From DUPQ01 sp022706885 (lineage in GTDB: Bacteria; Bacillota; Clostridia; DUPQ01), in the NCBI GenBank assembly GCA_022706885.1, contig JAKJBR010000019.1:1-21750 (forward strand): a stretch of 21,750 bases of DNA, read 5' to 3'. Position numbers and translations under genes: made by a program. A model generated the notes under the pieces. The model did no database searches, was not told where the DNA came from, and saw only the letters and a program-made list of their open reading frames with translations. Shown here piece by piece: positions 5,904 to 13,666 of this stretch (position 1 is its first letter; each line of letters begins with the position of its first letter).

Positions 5904-7767
5904 AATTGGCGGCAACTCTGTCAAACTGGCTGTAATACAACTTGTGATAGAAACCTTGTTTGGCAAGAAGTTCCTTATGGTTACCTTTTTCCACAATTCT
6001 TCCGTCATCTATTACAATAATAACATCCGCATTTTTTATAGTAGACAATCTGTGAGCTATGATAAACGAAGTGCGGTTAAGCATCAGATTATCCATGGCT
6101 TTCTGAATGAGTATCTCGGTTCTTGTGTCGACATTGGATGTTGCTTCATCCAGAATAAGCATGGGGTTATCCGCCATAATGGTACGGGCTATTGTAATTA
6201 ATTGCTTCTGACCGGAGGAAATATTGCTGGCTTCTTCATTGATAATCATGTCATATCCGTCACCTCCGGATAGTATGAAATGCTCGGCACATGCAAGTGT
6301 CGCAGCTTTTTGTATATCCTCAAAGTCGGCATCGGAATCGGGATAAGCAATATTTTCCCGCAAAGTGCCGTTAAATAACCATGTATCCTGCAGTACCATT
6401 CCGAATAGATTACGAAGGTCGCTGCGTTTCATATCCCTTATATCCACTCCGTCAATGGAAATGCTTCCCGAATCGACATCATAGAATCGCATCAGAAGAT
6501 TAACTAAAGTTGTTTTTCCCGCACCGGTAGGTCCTACTATGGCTATTTTCTGACCTGCCTTTACATCAACGGTAAAATCCTTTATTATGCTTACATTCTT
6601 ATCATATCCGAAGAAAACATTCTTAAAGGATACATTTCCCTTAAAGTCCGAGATATTGTATGCGTTTTCCGGATCGGGAATTTCTTCCGCTTCTTCAAGA
6701 AAATCAAACACCCTTTCGGCTGCCGCTGCTGTACTTTGCAAAGTATTTGCTATACCGGCTGTCTGTCGTAACGGATTGTTGAACTGTCTTACATATCGGA
6801 TAAAGGCCTGAATGTCACCGACCTGAATGCTGTTGGATAACACCAGATATCCTCCTAATACACATATGGCCACATATCCTATATCTCCGATAAAACCGGT
6901 AACGGGAAACATGAGTCCCGATAAAAATTGTGATTTTCTGGAACTTTCAAAGAGTTTATCGTTGAATGTTCTGAATTTATCCACGGATCGTTCTTCACCG
7001 TTAAAAACTTTAAGTACTAAATGACCGGAGAACATTTCCTCAACATGCCCATTCAGATTGCCGAGGTTTTCCTGCTGAGCTTTAAAGAACTTTTGAGATT
7101 TTTTTACCAATACGGCAACGAAAACCGATGAAAGGGGAAGAATGAGTACAGCAACCGCTGTCATCAGAGGAGAGATAAGCAACATCATTATAAATACACC
7201 CAAAATTTGTGTGACCGTAGTAGTTATCTGAGATAAACTCTGATTTAAAGTCATTGTAATGGTATCAATATCATTTGTTAATCTGCTCAGTATATCGCCA
7301 TGTAAGTTGGTGTCAAAGTAACTCAACGGAAGTCTGTTACATTTATCGGCCATGCTTTTTCTCATCTCATATCCTATCTTTTGTGAAACGGTATTGGATA
7401 TCAAACCCTGTATTACATGAAAAAGGGTATAACCTATATAAAGGAGCAGTAATATGAGAATGATTCTTCCGATATAGTTAAAATCAATCAGGCCGTTCTT
7501 CTGTGTCATTCCTACATACAACTCGGTAGTTATAAGACCCATCTGTTTCGGTGAAAGAATATTAAAAACGGTAGATGCAACGGAAAATATTACCGATACA
7601 AGCAGCAAAAACCAGTAAGGCTTTAGGTATTTAAGCAGTTTATTCATTGCTCCCTTAAAGTCTTTGGGTTTTTCCACCAGTCTCATTGTGGCTCTCGGTC
7701 CTCCTCCGCCTCTTCCGCCTTGCGGAGGTCTGTCATATTTTCTGTCGGATGGATTTTGAGTTGTCAT
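5890..7767 (-). CDS. ABC exporter half-transporter with canonical ATPase site (heterodimer subunit 2)
   Basis: The 625-residue protein is a fused membrane domain plus ATPase, the type IV ABC exporter layout. A Gly/Arg-rich N-terminal tail (16-25) precedes membrane helices at about 51-72, 100-124, 183-222 and 288-312. The ATPase domain has Walker A G412-T420 (GPTGAGKTT), Q-loop Q460, signature NISSGQKQ (515-522), Walker B MLILDE with D540 and catalytic E541, and H-loop H572. The signature is altered (SSGQ in place of SGGQ), which in known heterodimers marks the half that completes the non-catalytic site. The ATG overlaps the upstream gene's stop (ATGA), with AGGAGGAGCT before it, so the two halves are made together. 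With a MarR regulator in front, multidrug or toxic-compound efflux is the likely role; the substrate is unknown. Its 3' end overlaps the convergent DUF2156 gene by 14 bases. Confidence 0.93.
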   Translation of the reverse strand: MTTQNPSDRKYDRPPQGGRGGGGPRATMRLVEKPKDFKGAMNKLLKYLKPYWFLLLVSVIFSVASTVFNILSPKQMGLITTELYVGMTQKNGLIDFNYIGRIILILLLLYIGYTLFHVIQGLISNTVSQKIGYEMRKSMADKCNRLPLSYFDTNLHGDILSRLTNDIDTITMTLNQSLSQITTTVTQILGVFIMMLLISPLMTAVAVLILPLSSVFVAVLVKKSQKFFKAQQENLGNLNGHVEEMFSGHLVLKVFNGEERSVDKFRTFNDKLFESSRKSQFLSGLMFPVTGFIGDIGYVAICVLGGYLVLSNSIQVGDIQAFIRYVRQFNNPLRQTAGIANTLQSTAAAAERVFDFLEEAEEIPDPENAYNISDFKGNVSFKNVFFGYDKNVSIIKDFTVDVKAGQKIAIVGPTGAGKTTLVNLLMRFYDVDSGSISIDGVDIRDMKRSDLRNLFGMVLQDTWLFNGTLRENIAYPDSDADFEDIQKAATLACAEHFILSGGDGYDMIINEEASNISSGQKQLITIARTIMADNPMLILDEATSNVDTRTEILIQKAMDNLMLNRTSFIIAHRLSTIKNADVIIVIDDGRIVEKGNHKELLAKQGFYHKLYYSQFDRVAANSIVS

Positions 7768-9491
7768 ACCAGCTCCTCCTTTGTCAATTGCGATGAAGCT
7801 ATCTCATAATAGACCTTGCATGTTTTAAGCAAATCGTTATGTTTTCCCATACCTACAACTTTTCCCGCATCCAGAACAATAATCTGATCGGCATTCATTA
7901 TTGTACTGACTCTTTGTGTAATAAGAATAACCGTGGAATTCAGTGTCCTTTCGGCAAGAGCGTTTTTTAAATTGGACTCGGTCTGAAAATCCAGTGAGGA
8001 AAAACTGTCATCAAATATATATATCTTAGGGGAATCGGCTAAAGCACGTGCTATGGATAATCGTTGTTTCTGCCCTCCGGAAATATTGACTCCGCCCTGT
8101 GCGATAGAGTGTTTGAAGCCGTTTTCCGTTTCATTTATAAAGTCCGATGCCTGTGCAATGTTTGCGGATCGGACAACTTCTTCATGGGAAATGTCTCTTC
8201 CGAAACTTATATTACTTTCTATATTTCCGGAAAACATCATGCTTTTCTGAGGAACATAACCTATACGGGAACGTAAGTCATGTGTGGAAAATTGTCTGAC
8301 ATCCACACCGTCGACATATACCGTTCCCTTGGTAACATCATAAAGTCTGGGTATAAGGTTTGCCAGTGTGGTTTTTCCGCTGCCGGTAGAACCGATAATT
8401 GCAGTCATCTGATCGGGTTTTGCCGTAAAAGAGATATTATTCAGTGCAGGTTCCAAAGCACCGGGATATGTAAAGGTGACATCACGGAATTCTATCGTTC
8501 CGGTAGATTCGGGAGATTTTCTGTCCGATTCCGAAGGGTCCTGTATGCCGGGTTGAGTATCCAATACCTCATTTATTCTCTTTACCGAAACCATAGCTCT
8601 GGGGAATATGATAAACATCATGCTGAGCATCTGAAAACTGAACAATATCTGCATAATGTACTGAATGAAAGCCATTAAATCGCCTACCTGTATGGATGAT
8701 TTGGCAACCAGAGAAGCTCCTAACCACAATGCCACTACGGTGGTGATGTTCATTATAAATATGGTCAAGGGTTGAAGAACGGACATTATACGACCGATGA
8801 CCAGGTGTAATTTTGTTAAAGTAACATTGGCATCGTTGAATTTACTGTCTTGCGTTTTCTGTGCGTTAAAAGCCCTTATAACCCTGATGCCGCTTAAACC
8901 CTCTCTTGTAGTAAGGTTAAGCCGGTCTATGTTTGCCTGCATCTGATTGAACTTGGGCACAGTGAAAACAAAATTCAGACTCATTACCGCTACTATAGCA
9001 ATACTGGCTATAACAAGTATCCAGGATAATCCCTGCCCGTATCTGACTGCCATTATTATACCTCCTATGGACATCATAGGTGCGGTAATAGCCATTCTTA
9101 GAATAATATCAAAGAAACGTTGTACATGACTTACATCGTTGGTACAACGGGTTATAAGGGAAGCGGTGGAGAACTTATCGAATTCCGACAAGGAAAAGCA
9201 TTCGACTTTAGTAAAAACAGCATCTCTTAAATCCGCTGAGAACTTTGCCGAGACATTTGCCGAAGTGTATCGGGCAATAATCTGACATATGATGCCGATC
9301 AACGCAACCGCAAGCATTATGCCGCCGGTTTTAAGTATAAACGATGTATCTCCTGTCGGTATCCCGATGTTGACTATTTCCGACATATAAGCGGGCAGAT
9401 ACAGGTTTGCCATTGACTGGGCGAATGTCAGTGCCAATATCAAAGCAATCTTCCACCAGTCATTTTTCAAGAATCTGAGTATTTTTCCCAC
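7764..9491 (-). CDS. ABC exporter half-transporter with degenerate ATPase site (heterodimer subunit 1)
   Basis: The 575-residue protein has predicted membrane helices at about 12-32, 53-75, 133-176 (two) and 235-297 (two), followed by an ATPase domain. Walker A is G367-T375 (GSTGSGKTT), Q-loop Q415, and the signature ISGGQKQR (470-477) is intact. Walker B IYIFDD has D494 but Asp495 where the catalytic Glu should be, and the H-loop reads ITQRVST with Gln526 in place of His. Its own ATP site should therefore be non-hydrolytic, while its good signature completes the active site of the partner encoded at 5890-7767. This is the pattern of heterodimeric exporters such as BmrCD, LmrCD and TM287/288. 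The start is GTG at 9491, supported by AAGGAGAG eight to fifteen bases upstream. It lies three bases after the marR stop and overlaps the next gene by four bases. Confidence 0.93.
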   Translation of the reverse strand: MGKILRFLKNDWWKIALILALTFAQSMANLYLPAYMSEIVNIGIPTGDTSFILKTGGIMLAVALIGIICQIIARYTSANVSAKFSADLRDAVFTKVECFSLSEFDKFSTASLITRCTNDVSHVQRFFDIILRMAITAPMMSIGGIIMAVRYGQGLSWILVIASIAIVAVMSLNFVFTVPKFNQMQANIDRLNLTTREGLSGIRVIRAFNAQKTQDSKFNDANVTLTKLHLVIGRIMSVLQPLTIFIMNITTVVALWLGASLVAKSSIQVGDLMAFIQYIMQILFSFQMLSMMFIIFPRAMVSVKRINEVLDTQPGIQDPSESDRKSPESTGTIEFRDVTFTYPGALEPALNNISFTAKPDQMTAIIGSTGSGKTTLANLIPRLYDVTKGTVYVDGVDVRQFSTHDLRSRIGYVPQKSMMFSGNIESNISFGRDISHEEVVRSANIAQASDFINETENGFKHSIAQGGVNISGGQKQRLSIARALADSPKIYIFDDSFSSLDFQTESNLKNALAERTLNSTVILITQRVSTIMNADQIIVLDAGKVVGMGKHNDLLKTCKVYYEIASSQLTKEELV

Positions 9492-9494
9492 TGT

Positions 9495-9938
9495 TTACTC
9501 TCCTTTATCCAAAATATCACTGGCTTGATTCAGAAGTGATATAAGATTCAATGTTTTCTCTCGGGTTAAGCCCGATACGAGAATATCCGTCTGTTCCAAT
9601 TCCTTTGCGGCCATATTATCAAATATCTGACGTCCTTTATCGGTAATGCGCACGGGAAGCCTGCGACGGTCGGCTGTATCCAATGTTCTGACAATAAGCT
9701 CTTTTTTCTCCAGAGAATTGAGGACCGCGGTTATATAGGATTTTGATAAATTCAGTTTATCGCTTAAATCGGAAGGGTATACGGGGTCATTTTTCTCTGA
9801 TTGTATTCTTTGAATTTTCCTTAGAAGCAAAAACTCGTGAAATATGATATCGGCAGATATTCTTTTACGACGCAATGTGACGGTAAATCTGTGAATTGCA
9901 TTCAGAAGCGCTTCATTTAACTCCGGTTGTTTAGTCAT
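9495..9938 (-). CDS. MarR-family transcriptional regulator
   Basis: The 147-residue protein has the MarR length and layout: N-terminal dimerisation helices (5-45), a winged helix-turn-helix at about 54-82 with YPSDLSDKLNLSKSYITAVL, a wing carrying DTADRRRLPVRIT (87-99), and a C-terminal dimerisation helix. MarR proteins bind palindromic operators as dimers and usually release DNA when they sense small aromatic or oxidising compounds. The ATG is preceded by TTGGAGAC. It is the first gene of a three-gene operon with the ABC exporter halves, three bases from the next start. A 21-bp imperfect palindrome covers its own -10 box (9974-9994), which suggests that it represses itself and the exporter. 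Confidence 0.93.
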   Translation of the reverse strand: MTKQPELNEALLNAIHRFTVTLRRKRISADIIFHEFLLLRKIQRIQSEKNDPVYPSDLSDKLNLSKSYITAVLNSLEKKELIVRTLDTADRRRLPVRITDKGRQIFDNMAAKELEQTDILVSGLTREKTLNLISLLNQASDILDKGE

Positions 9939-9973
9939 TTTACTGTCTCCAAATTAATTAATTTAGCAAATGA

Positions 9974-9994
9974 ATAGTTCATATATTGAATTAT
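9974..9994. promoter_or_regulatory. Candidate MarR operator (imperfect palindrome on the marR -10 box)
   Basis: ATAGTTCA (9974-9981), spacer TATAT and TGAATTAT (9987-9994) form 8-bp arms with seven of eight pairs matching. The size suits a MarR dimer, and the right arm overlaps the marR -10 box at 9990-9995. Binding here would block transcription of the operon. Confidence 0.6.
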
Positions 9995-10017
9995 ATTTAT
10001 GCCTTTTTTAAAGTCAA
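9990..10017 (-). promoter_or_regulatory. Promoter of the marR-ABC exporter operon
   Basis: Reading the minus strand, TTGACT (10017 to 10012) and a perfect TATAAT (9995 to 9990) are separated by 16 bases. The predicted start near 9983 leaves a leader of about 45 bases to the marR ATG. Confidence 0.7.
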
Positions 10018-10055
10018 CATAATTATTCGATTTGTCTGCTATTTTATGTGCATTC

Positions 10056-10064
10056 TGTTATAAT
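10056..10064 (+). promoter_or_regulatory. Extended -10 promoter of the UroD-GH38-GH2 operon
   Basis: TGTTATAAT (10056-10064) is a perfect extended -10 element 20 bases before the ATG at 10085. No good -35 lies at 16-18 bases; TTGTCT at 10032-10037 would need a 21-base spacer. The leader carries the ribosome site GAGGT at 10074-10078. The MarR palindrome is about 65 bases away and does not overlap it. Confidence 0.5.
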
Positions 10065-10084
10065 TATCCTGACGAGGTTTATTT

Positions 10085-11146
10085 ATGGAATTAACGGGGA
10101 TAGAAAGAATATCAAGGATACTGAAAAGGCAGCCTGTAGACAGGATAGGCCTGTATGAGCACTTCTGGTCGGATACACATAAAGCATGGGGGATATTAAC
10201 CGATATAGAAGAAAGAATGGGCTTTGACATGATAGAAGCATGGCCTTTTGTAATGATTGCGGATCTGGATTTTGAAAGGATTACCGTTGCGGAAGATGAA
10301 GATACAGTTACTCAGAAAGACGGTAATTACGCAATGCTGAGAAAGCATAAGAAACATGATACTACCCCCGAGCATGTAGGCTTTGAAATTGATTCAAGGG
10401 AAAAATGGGAAGAAAGGATAAAACCGCTGCTTACCCCTTCGGAAAGACGTATCAATTTTGAAAGATACAGAATCAAGAAGCAGTATGCCAAAGATCGGGA
10501 CATGTACTTTGTATGGTCGGGAGCAAATGTTTTTGAGTTGATGCATCCGTTAACCGGACATGTCAATTTTCTTATGGCCATGATTGACGATCCCGAATGG
10601 GTGGAAGATATGTGCATGACATATGCAAAGCTTACGGTGGAACTGCAGCAGATATTGTTTGAAAAAGAAGGATATCCCGACGGTATCTGGTATTATGAAG
10701 ATATGGGATTCAAGAATGCTCCTTTTATATCCAATGCCATGTACGATCGATTCATATATCCGGCACACAAGCTTACAATCGACTATGCGAAGAGCTGTAA
10801 TCTGCCGGTTATAATGCATTCCTGCGGATATGTGGAACCTCTCATACCGGGAATGCTTAAGGCGGGAATAGACTGCTTACAGGTTATAGAGATAAAAGCG
10901 GGCATGGATTTACTGAGGATTCATAAGAACTATAAAGACTGTCTTTCCCTTATGGGAGGTATTGATGTCAGAACACTATATTCAAATGATAAAGAGATAA
11001 TTGACAGAGAACTGGAAAGTAAAATACCTGTTGTTAAGGAAGGATACGGATATGTACTGCATTCCGATCATTCCATACCCAATACGGTCAATTTGGAGAC
11101 ATATGAGTATTTCATTAAAAAAGGATTGGAATTAGGAAAATATTAA
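10085..11146 (+). CDS. Uroporphyrinogen decarboxylase-superfamily protein (methyltransferase-like, not HemE)
   Basis: The 353-residue protein shows the UroD-like barrel pattern: N-terminal RISRILKRQPVDRIGLYE (8-25), EDMGFKNAPFISNAMYDRFIYP (205-226), the strand PVIMHSCGYVEPLIP (241-255), GIDCLQVIE (261-269), LMGGIDVRTLYS (289-300) and a C-terminal GYVLHSDHSIP (322-332). It lacks the substrate-binding Arg/Asp motifs of haem-pathway HemE. Instead H245-x-C247 resembles the zinc site of corrinoid-dependent methyltransferases such as MtaA, where a His-x-Cys pair and a later Cys bind zinc. Here H326 or H329 lie roughly where the third ligand might be. No corrinoid protein is encoded nearby. It is the first gene of an operon with two glycosidases, 15 bases before the next start, so a link to sugar use is likely though the reaction is unknown. 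Confidence 0.8.
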   Translation: MELTGIERISRILKRQPVDRIGLYEHFWSDTHKAWGILTDIEERMGFDMIEAWPFVMIADLDFERITVAEDEDTVTQKDGNYAMLRKHKKHDTTPEHVGFEIDSREKWEERIKPLLTPSERRINFERYRIKKQYAKDRDMYFVWSGANVFELMHPLTGHVNFLMAMIDDPEWVEDMCMTYAKLTVELQQILFEKEGYPDGIWYYEDMGFKNAPFISNAMYDRFIYPAHKLTIDYAKSCNLPVIMHSCGYVEPLIPGMLKAGIDCLQVIEIKAGMDLLRIHKNYKDCLSLMGGIDVRTLYSNDKEIIDRELESKIPVVKEGYGYVLHSDHSIPNTVNLETYEYFIKKGLELGKY

Positions 11147-11161
11147 CGGGAGGAGTAATTC

Positions 11162-13660
11162 ATGAGCAGCAAAAGCGACAGGAGAAAGAAAGTACATCTT
11201 ATGTGCAATGCACATATAGATCCGGTATGGTTATGGAATTGGGAGGAAGGAGCGGCAGCCACAATATCCACATTCCGTTCAGCGGTAAGGTTTTGTAAGG
11301 AGTACGATGAATTTGTATTCAATCATAATGAATCGGTACTTTACGAATGGATAGAGGAGTATGATCCCGCTTTATTCGAAGAAATCAAGGAGTTGATAAA
11401 GGCCGGAAAATGGCACGTAATAGGCGGGTGGTATCTTCAGCCCGATACCAATATGCCTTCAGGAGAATCTTTTGTTCGTCAGATTGAGGAAGGAAGAAGA
11501 TATTTTATGGAAAAATTCGGTGTTGACGGAGGAAAAACCGCAATTAACTTTGATCCTTTCGGGCATACAATAGGTCTGGTGCAGATTTTAAAGGATGCAG
11601 GATATGAAAACTATATAGTATCCAGACCTGCAAAACTTATATACGACGGCACCAGTCTGCATGATAAGCATATTCTATGGAAAGGATTTAATAATAAATC
11701 CATAAATGTATTCAAGGCTACAACATACGGCTCCAGATTGGGAGAATTCCTTGCAACCAAATATGATTATCTGTATGACAATCAGAAGGATAAAAACGAT
11801 ATAGGGATGTTATGGGGAGTGGGTAACCACGGAGGCGGACCTTCAAAGAAAGATCTGGATGATATAAGAGAATTGACCTCGAAATCGAAAGACGAGATAG
11901 TGCATACCTATCCCGATAAATTCTTTGAGGAATATTTCCGGAGAAATCAAAGCGACAGAGTAATCAAAAGATCGCTGCATTCCTTCAGTGTCGGTTGTTA
12001 CACGTCAATGGTAAGAATCAAACAAAAGCACAGAGAATTGGAGAACAAGTTGCTTTTATGCGAAAAGATGATGAGTCATGCGGTAGCTAACGACTCGTTG
12101 GAAAAATATGAACATCAGATGCTGAGGGATGCATGGAAGAATCTTCTGTTCTGCGAATTTCATGATTCACTGCCCGGAAGCAGCATACAGATAGTGGAAA
12201 ATGATATTTTAAAGAGACTGGATCACGGATTGGATATAGCGGACAGATTGATATTCAGAGCATATTTCCGCCTTGTTAAAGGGCAGAAACCCGCAAAAGA
12301 AGGGGAATATCCCGTTCTTGTATACAATCCGCACCCTTACAGAGTCAAAACCGTTGTAGAGTGCGAATACTGTCTTGCGGAACAGAACAGAGTACCCGAC
12401 ACCTTCTCTAAAGGCGATGTGTTTGACGAAAAGGGCAATCTTGTACCGTGTCAGAATGAAAAGGAAAGTTCCAATATTCCCATTGACTGGATAAAGAGAG
12501 TGGCTTTCCTGGCGGATCTGGCACCCATGTCGGTCAACAGATTCAATATAGTAAACAGACTGGTGGAGAAGAAGCCTTTTGAATTGCCGAAAACGGACGA
12601 AAACTACATTTACTTTGATAACGGAACAATGCAGTCAAAAGTAAACCGAAAGACCGGTCATATAGATTCCTACAAAGTCAACGGCACGGAATACATCAAA
12701 CCCGGTATGTGTCAGATGCTGGTTATACAGGACAACTCCGATTCCTGGGGTATGACTGTAAGCTCCTATCGTAAACTGAAAGGAAAGTTCAGACTTGCCA
12801 CTCCGGCTCAGGCAGCAAAAATATGCGGCGTGGACAAGAAAGAGTTAGATCCCGTAAGAGTAGTGGAAAACAGCGAATTGAGGACGGTTATAGAAGCCAG
12901 TTTTGTCTATTCTCAGTCATCATGCAATATAAGATACACATTTAATAAGACCGATAACATAATCGGGGTTAATGTAAGAGTTTTCAGTCAGGATAAGAGT
13001 GTAATGTACAAGTTAAGCATTCCCACAGTATTAACAAGAGCAAAATGTATCGGAAAAACCGCATACGGACGCGATATGCTGATGACAGACGGAAATGAGA
13101 ATGTGTCTCAGCAATGGTTGATGCTGAAGCAGAACACATCGGCTTTTGCGGTAATCAACACCGGCACATACGGTTCCGACTGTAAGAGAGGTGAGATAAG
13201 AATGAGTGTATTAAGAACACCCGGTTACAGTGCTCATCCTATCGGAGACAGACAGATACTTCCGTTAGACCGCTTCTCTCCGAGAATAGATATAGGAGAA
13301 AGATTATTCGACTATTATCTTTGGGCAGGGAACTATGATGAAATAAATGAACAGGTGGATAAGATTGCTCTTATCAGGCATCAGCAACCGATAGTACTGA
13401 ATTTCGATCCGTCGGATAAAGGTAAAAAGGCAAAACCTTTTTGTTTAATAGATAATGAAACCGTAGAACTTGTAACTGTAAGAAAGTGTGAAGACAGAGA
13501 AGGATATCGGATAAGGCTGTTTAACAACCTTGAAAAGAAGAATTCCTGTGTTATTAAACTCCCTATATACGGATATGAGAAACAGTTGACCTTAAAACCC
13601 TTTGAAATTATGACATTTATTTGTTCACCGAAAGGAATGAAGAAGACCGGGCTTGTATAG
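11162..13660 (+). CDS. GH38 alpha-mannosidase
   Basis: The 832-residue protein is a family GH38 retaining alpha-mannosidase. The N-terminal catalytic barrel shows the zinc motif AHIDPVW (H18, D20), the block WHVIGGWYLQPDTNMPSGESFVRQ (84-107), the nucleophile motif NFDPFGH (D131), and the fourth zinc ligand in CEFHDSLPGS (H334). It is followed by a helical linker and C-terminal beta domains. GH38 enzymes remove alpha-linked mannose; in bacteria they act on short mannosides or N-glycan fragments. No signal peptide is present, so it acts in the cytoplasm on imported sugars. The ribosome site GGGAGGAG stands well placed before the ATG, 15 bases after the preceding stop, and the GH2 gene follows 6 bases after its end. 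Linkage preference cannot be read from sequence. Confidence 0.93.
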   Translation: MSSKSDRRKKVHLMCNAHIDPVWLWNWEEGAAATISTFRSAVRFCKEYDEFVFNHNESVLYEWIEEYDPALFEEIKELIKAGKWHVIGGWYLQPDTNMPSGESFVRQIEEGRRYFMEKFGVDGGKTAINFDPFGHTIGLVQILKDAGYENYIVSRPAKLIYDGTSLHDKHILWKGFNNKSINVFKATTYGSRLGEFLATKYDYLYDNQKDKNDIGMLWGVGNHGGGPSKKDLDDIRELTSKSKDEIVHTYPDKFFEEYFRRNQSDRVIKRSLHSFSVGCYTSMVRIKQKHRELENKLLLCEKMMSHAVANDSLEKYEHQMLRDAWKNLLFCEFHDSLPGSSIQIVENDILKRLDHGLDIADRLIFRAYFRLVKGQKPAKEGEYPVLVYNPHPYRVKTVVECEYCLAEQNRVPDTFSKGDVFDEKGNLVPCQNEKESSNIPIDWIKRVAFLADLAPMSVNRFNIVNRLVEKKPFELPKTDENYIYFDNGTMQSKVNRKTGHIDSYKVNGTEYIKPGMCQMLVIQDNSDSWGMTVSSYRKLKGKFRLATPAQAAKICGVDKKELDPVRVVENSELRTVIEASFVYSQSSCNIRYTFNKTDNIIGVNVRVFSQDKSVMYKLSIPTVLTRAKCIGKTAYGRDMLMTDGNENVSQQWLMLKQNTSAFAVINTGTYGSDCKRGEIRMSVLRTPGYSAHPIGDRQILPLDRFSPRIDIGERLFDYYLWAGNYDEINEQVDKIALIRHQQPIVLNFDPSDKGKKAKPFCLIDNETVELVTVRKCEDREGYRIRLFNNLEKKNSCVIKLPIYGYEKQLTLKPFEIMTFICSPKGMKKTGLV

Positions 13661-13666
13661 AATATA

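Noticed and set aside
10085..11146. Calling the UroD-like gene hemE
   Set aside because: The N-terminal substrate-binding motifs of HemE are missing, the H-x-C pair is methyltransferase-like, and no other haem genes are nearby.
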